This document shows positions 6,449 to 7,575 of a DNA stretch of 7,575 bases, one piece after another; position 1 is the first letter of the stretch; each line of letters starts with the position of its first letter. A program made the translations under genes and the position numbers. Source of the stretch: Candidatus Omnitrophota bacterium (lineage in GTDB: Bacteria > Omnitrophota > Gorgyraeia > B26-G9); the NCBI GenBank assembly GCA_023136735.1, contig JAGLQQ010000202.1:1-7575 (forward strand), in the 5' to 3' direction. The notes under the pieces are model-generated. The model did no database searches. It saw only the letters and a list, made by a program, of their open reading frames with translations, and had not been told where the DNA came from.

Positions 6449-6540
6449 AGCAAAAGGATTTAAACCGTAACATGAGTACTTGTAAAAAAATAATCATGAA
6501 TACTGATTCTCGGCTGACTTCCATGTCATCCTCCAAGGTA

Positions 6541-6577
6541 AATGTTTATTGATGAGGCATCCATGCAAATAAACATT
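6541..6577. repeat. Perfect 10-bp inverted repeat
   Basis: AATGTTTATT (6541-6550) and its exact reverse complement AATAAACATT (6568-6577) enclose 17 bases, which themselves contain GATG (6551-6554) and CATC (6558-6561) able to extend the structure. A further TAAACAT lies at 6586-6592. No T-run follows, so a classical intrinsic terminator is unlikely. It could be a protein-binding palindrome, an RNA stem or part of a dispersed element. Confidence 0.65.
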
Positions 6578-6645
6578 GAAATCCGTAAACATAATTATTT
6601 TTCAGCTCAAATTGTAATTACTTCGTAACGATTGTCCAAGAAAAA

Positions 6646-6655
6646 GTATCGCGTA
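6646..6655 (+). repeat. Second exact copy of GTATCGCGTA
   Basis: GTATCGCGTA here is identical to 6436-6445, 210 bases upstream, and is followed by GTTCG. The two copies are in direct orientation and bracket most of the intergenic region. Confidence 0.5.
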
Positions 6656-6690
6656 GTTCGTTTTTCATCCTTCTTCTTAGGGAACAACGT

Positions 6691-6709
6691 GAACGATCGT
6701 CTATCGTTC
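6691..6709. repeat. 7-bp hairpin upstream of truA
   Basis: GAACGAT (6691-6697) and ATCGTTC (6703-6709) form a perfect stem around the five-base loop CGTCT, with no proper T-run after it. It lies 40 bases before the truA ATG. It could be a weak or factor-assisted terminator for upstream transcription, an operator or a 5' leader stem. The sequence alone does not decide. Confidence 0.5.
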
Positions 6710-6749
6710 TTCAAGTTTATACGCTGGCTCAATACTTATTTTTAAAAAT

Positions 6750-7517
6750 ATGCCTAAAACTAAGAATATTTTCCTTAAAATAGAATATGTCGGCAGTAAG
6801 TACCATGGCTGGCAAAAACAACGAAATATTGCCTCAAAAAGACATCGAAAAACCGCAACAATACAACAGTCCATAGAGAGTGTATTAGAGCAGATTTTGC
6901 AGCAGCCGGTTAATCTTATTGCTTCCGGGCGTACAGATGCAGGTGTGCATGCAAAGGCCCAATGCGCCAATTTTAAAGCAGATACAAATATGTCTCTGGC
7001 GAAGTTAAAAATATCGATTAATGCTTTGCTTGCTGAAGATATAAGAGTTAAGGCAATAAAGTATGTAAAAAGTAATTTTCATTGCCGCTATGATGCACAG
7101 TCCAAGATTTATAGATATGTAATATTTAATAGCGCCCATGCATCAGCTTTTTTAAGAGAGACAACTTTTCATGTCTTTAGACCCCTTAAAGTCAACTTGA
7201 TGCAAAAGCAGGCAAAAGTGCTTAAGGGCAAACATGACTTTAAATCTTTTCAGGCAGCTGATAAGAAAGATCGAAGTTCAGTTCGCACGATAAAAAATAT
7301 TTCAGTAAAGAAAAGAGGTAATTTGATTCTTATTGATATTGAAGCAAATGGATTTTTATATAATATGGCAAGAAATATAGCGGGGACTTTAATAGCAATT
7401 GGCAGAGATAAAATGGAGCCGGGTGCTATGAAGATGATCCTGGATAAGAAAAACAGGAAATATGCCAGCCCAACTGCTGCGGCAAAAGGGCTATGTCTTA
7501 TGAGGGTGAAATATTAA
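6750..7517 (+). CDS. truA: tRNA pseudouridine(38-40) synthase
   Basis: TruA converts uridines 38-40 in the anticodon stem-loop of many tRNAs to pseudouridine, supporting decoding and frame maintenance. The 255-residue protein shows IEYVGSKYHGWQKQ (11-24), TIQQSIESVL (37-46), the catalytic motif ASGRTDAGVHA (58-68, D63), KIYRYVI (119-125), HDFKSF (162-167), GFLYNMARNIAGTL (201-214) and the C-terminal SPTAAAKGLCL (240-250). A short basic insertion (about 26-35) follows the GWQ motif. The length is normal. The ATG is the only plausible start: an in-frame TGA lies at 6690-6692 with no ATG, GTG or TTG between, and homologues start close to the NIFLKIEY strand. Unlike the preceding genes it has no SD; the bases before the ATG are only A and T. 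It is separated from asd by about 320 bases and probably belongs to another transcript. Confidence 0.95.
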   Translation: MPKTKNIFLKIEYVGSKYHGWQKQRNIASKRHRKTATIQQSIESVLEQILQQPVNLIASGRTDAGVHAKAQCANFKADTNMSLAKLKISINALLAEDIRVKAIKYVKSNFHCRYDAQSKIYRYVIFNSAHASAFLRETTFHVFRPLKVNLMQKQAKVLKGKHDFKSFQAADKKDRSSVRTIKNISVKKRGNLILIDIEANGFLYNMARNIAGTLIAIGRDKMEPGAMKMILDKKNRKYASPTAAAKGLCLMRVKY

Positions 7518-7524
7518 AAAAGCT

Positions 7525-7552
7525 GTATTGTGTCGTGCGTATTGAGTATTGC
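7525..7552 (+). repeat. GTATTG heptamer repeat cluster after truA
   Basis: GTATTG occurs at 7525-7530, 7539-7544 and 7546-7551, the last two exactly 7 bases apart. GCGTATTGAG (7537-7546) differs by one base from GCGTATCGAG at 6441-6450 after asd. The cluster begins 7 bases after the truA stop and runs toward the right edge, where no further gene can be seen. Confidence 0.5.
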
Positions 7553-7575
7553 ATCTAAACACGAAGGACGACGGA

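Larger units (their letters stand above)
6430..6749. other. Intergenic region of about 320 bases between asd and truA
   Basis: No convincing gene, known riboswitch or tRNA was recognised here. The stretch holds GTATYG-type repeats near both ends (6436-6448 and 6646-6655), a 10-base perfect inverted repeat (6541-6577) and a 7-base hairpin (6691-6709). A 26-codon ATG frame (6472-6552) with only a distant SD-like run is not counted as a gene. No strong promoter for truA was found, although one would be expected if asd ends the upstream operon. The texture differs from the tightly packed genes on its left. Confidence 0.7.

Noticed and set aside
6324..6536. Minus-strand frame starting in the asd-truA gap, preceded by a GGAGG
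   Set aside because: The start is a TTG or an internal ATG, most of the frame is antisense to the conserved C terminus of asd, and the protein has no recognisable features.
6472..6552. 26-codon ATG frame that could be a leader peptide
   Set aside because: The nearest SD-like run (AAAAGGAT) is about 13 bases away, there is no run of regulatory codons, and the next gene (truA) is not of a kind controlled by attenuation.
6691..6720. Intrinsic terminator for the asd operon
   Set aside because: The 7-bp stem is real but is not followed by a U-run, and it lies about 260 bases after asd, so it is listed only as a hairpin.
1..7575. CRISPR array, insertion sequence, defence system or prophage genes
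   Set aside because: No regularly spaced long repeats, transposase, integrase or nuclease domains were found on either strand.

Overview
The window is an AT-rich stretch from a bacterium and carries ten convincing protein-coding genes, all on the + strand. Nine of them (73-6429) are packed head to tail with gaps of 2 to 49 bases and one 4-base overlap. A tenth (truA) follows after about 320 bases without a gene. The gene mix points to an anaerobic or microaerobic diderm bacterium: a GmhB-type phosphatase suggests ADP-heptose/LPS synthesis, and an NIL-domain ferredoxin is typical of anaerobes. The overall look would fit an uncultured lineage such as Omnitrophota or a neighbouring group. That placement is an impression from sequence style, not a demonstrated assignment.

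Layout: a consensus-perfect sigma-70-type promoter (TTGACA, 17 bases, TATAAT; 6-34) stands before gmhB. It is followed by a divergent MarC/UPF0056 membrane protein, an NIL-domain 2x[4Fe-4S] protein, a short N-acetylglutamate-synthase-like acetyltransferase, leuC, leuD, a small unknown protein whose start overlaps the leuD stop, leuB and asd. The region 6430-6749 holds no convincing gene but contains two clear inverted repeats and copies of a GTATYG-type heptamer. The heptamer appears again after truA at the right edge.

How the genes fit together: LeuC and LeuD form the two-subunit isopropylmalate isomerase and LeuB is the following dehydrogenase. They cover the middle steps of leucine synthesis and could also serve the citramalate route to isoleucine. 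leuA is not in the window. Asd makes aspartate semialdehyde, the branch point to lysine, threonine, isoleucine and methionine. The acetyltransferase probably primes arginine synthesis. The NIL ferredoxin belongs to a family that includes a component of the direct aspartate-semialdehyde-to-homocysteine route in methanogens and some anaerobic bacteria, so its place in one gene string with asd is suggestive. The string therefore looks like a mixed amino-acid biosynthesis operon.

Most of the window is ordinary metabolism. The points worth a second look are the NIL ferredoxin/asd pairing, the unknown 84-residue protein coupled to leuD, an isocitrate-dehydrogenase-like cofactor loop in LeuB, and the heptamer repeats that follow the asd and truA stop codons. 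No mobile element, CRISPR array, tRNA or rRNA was seen.
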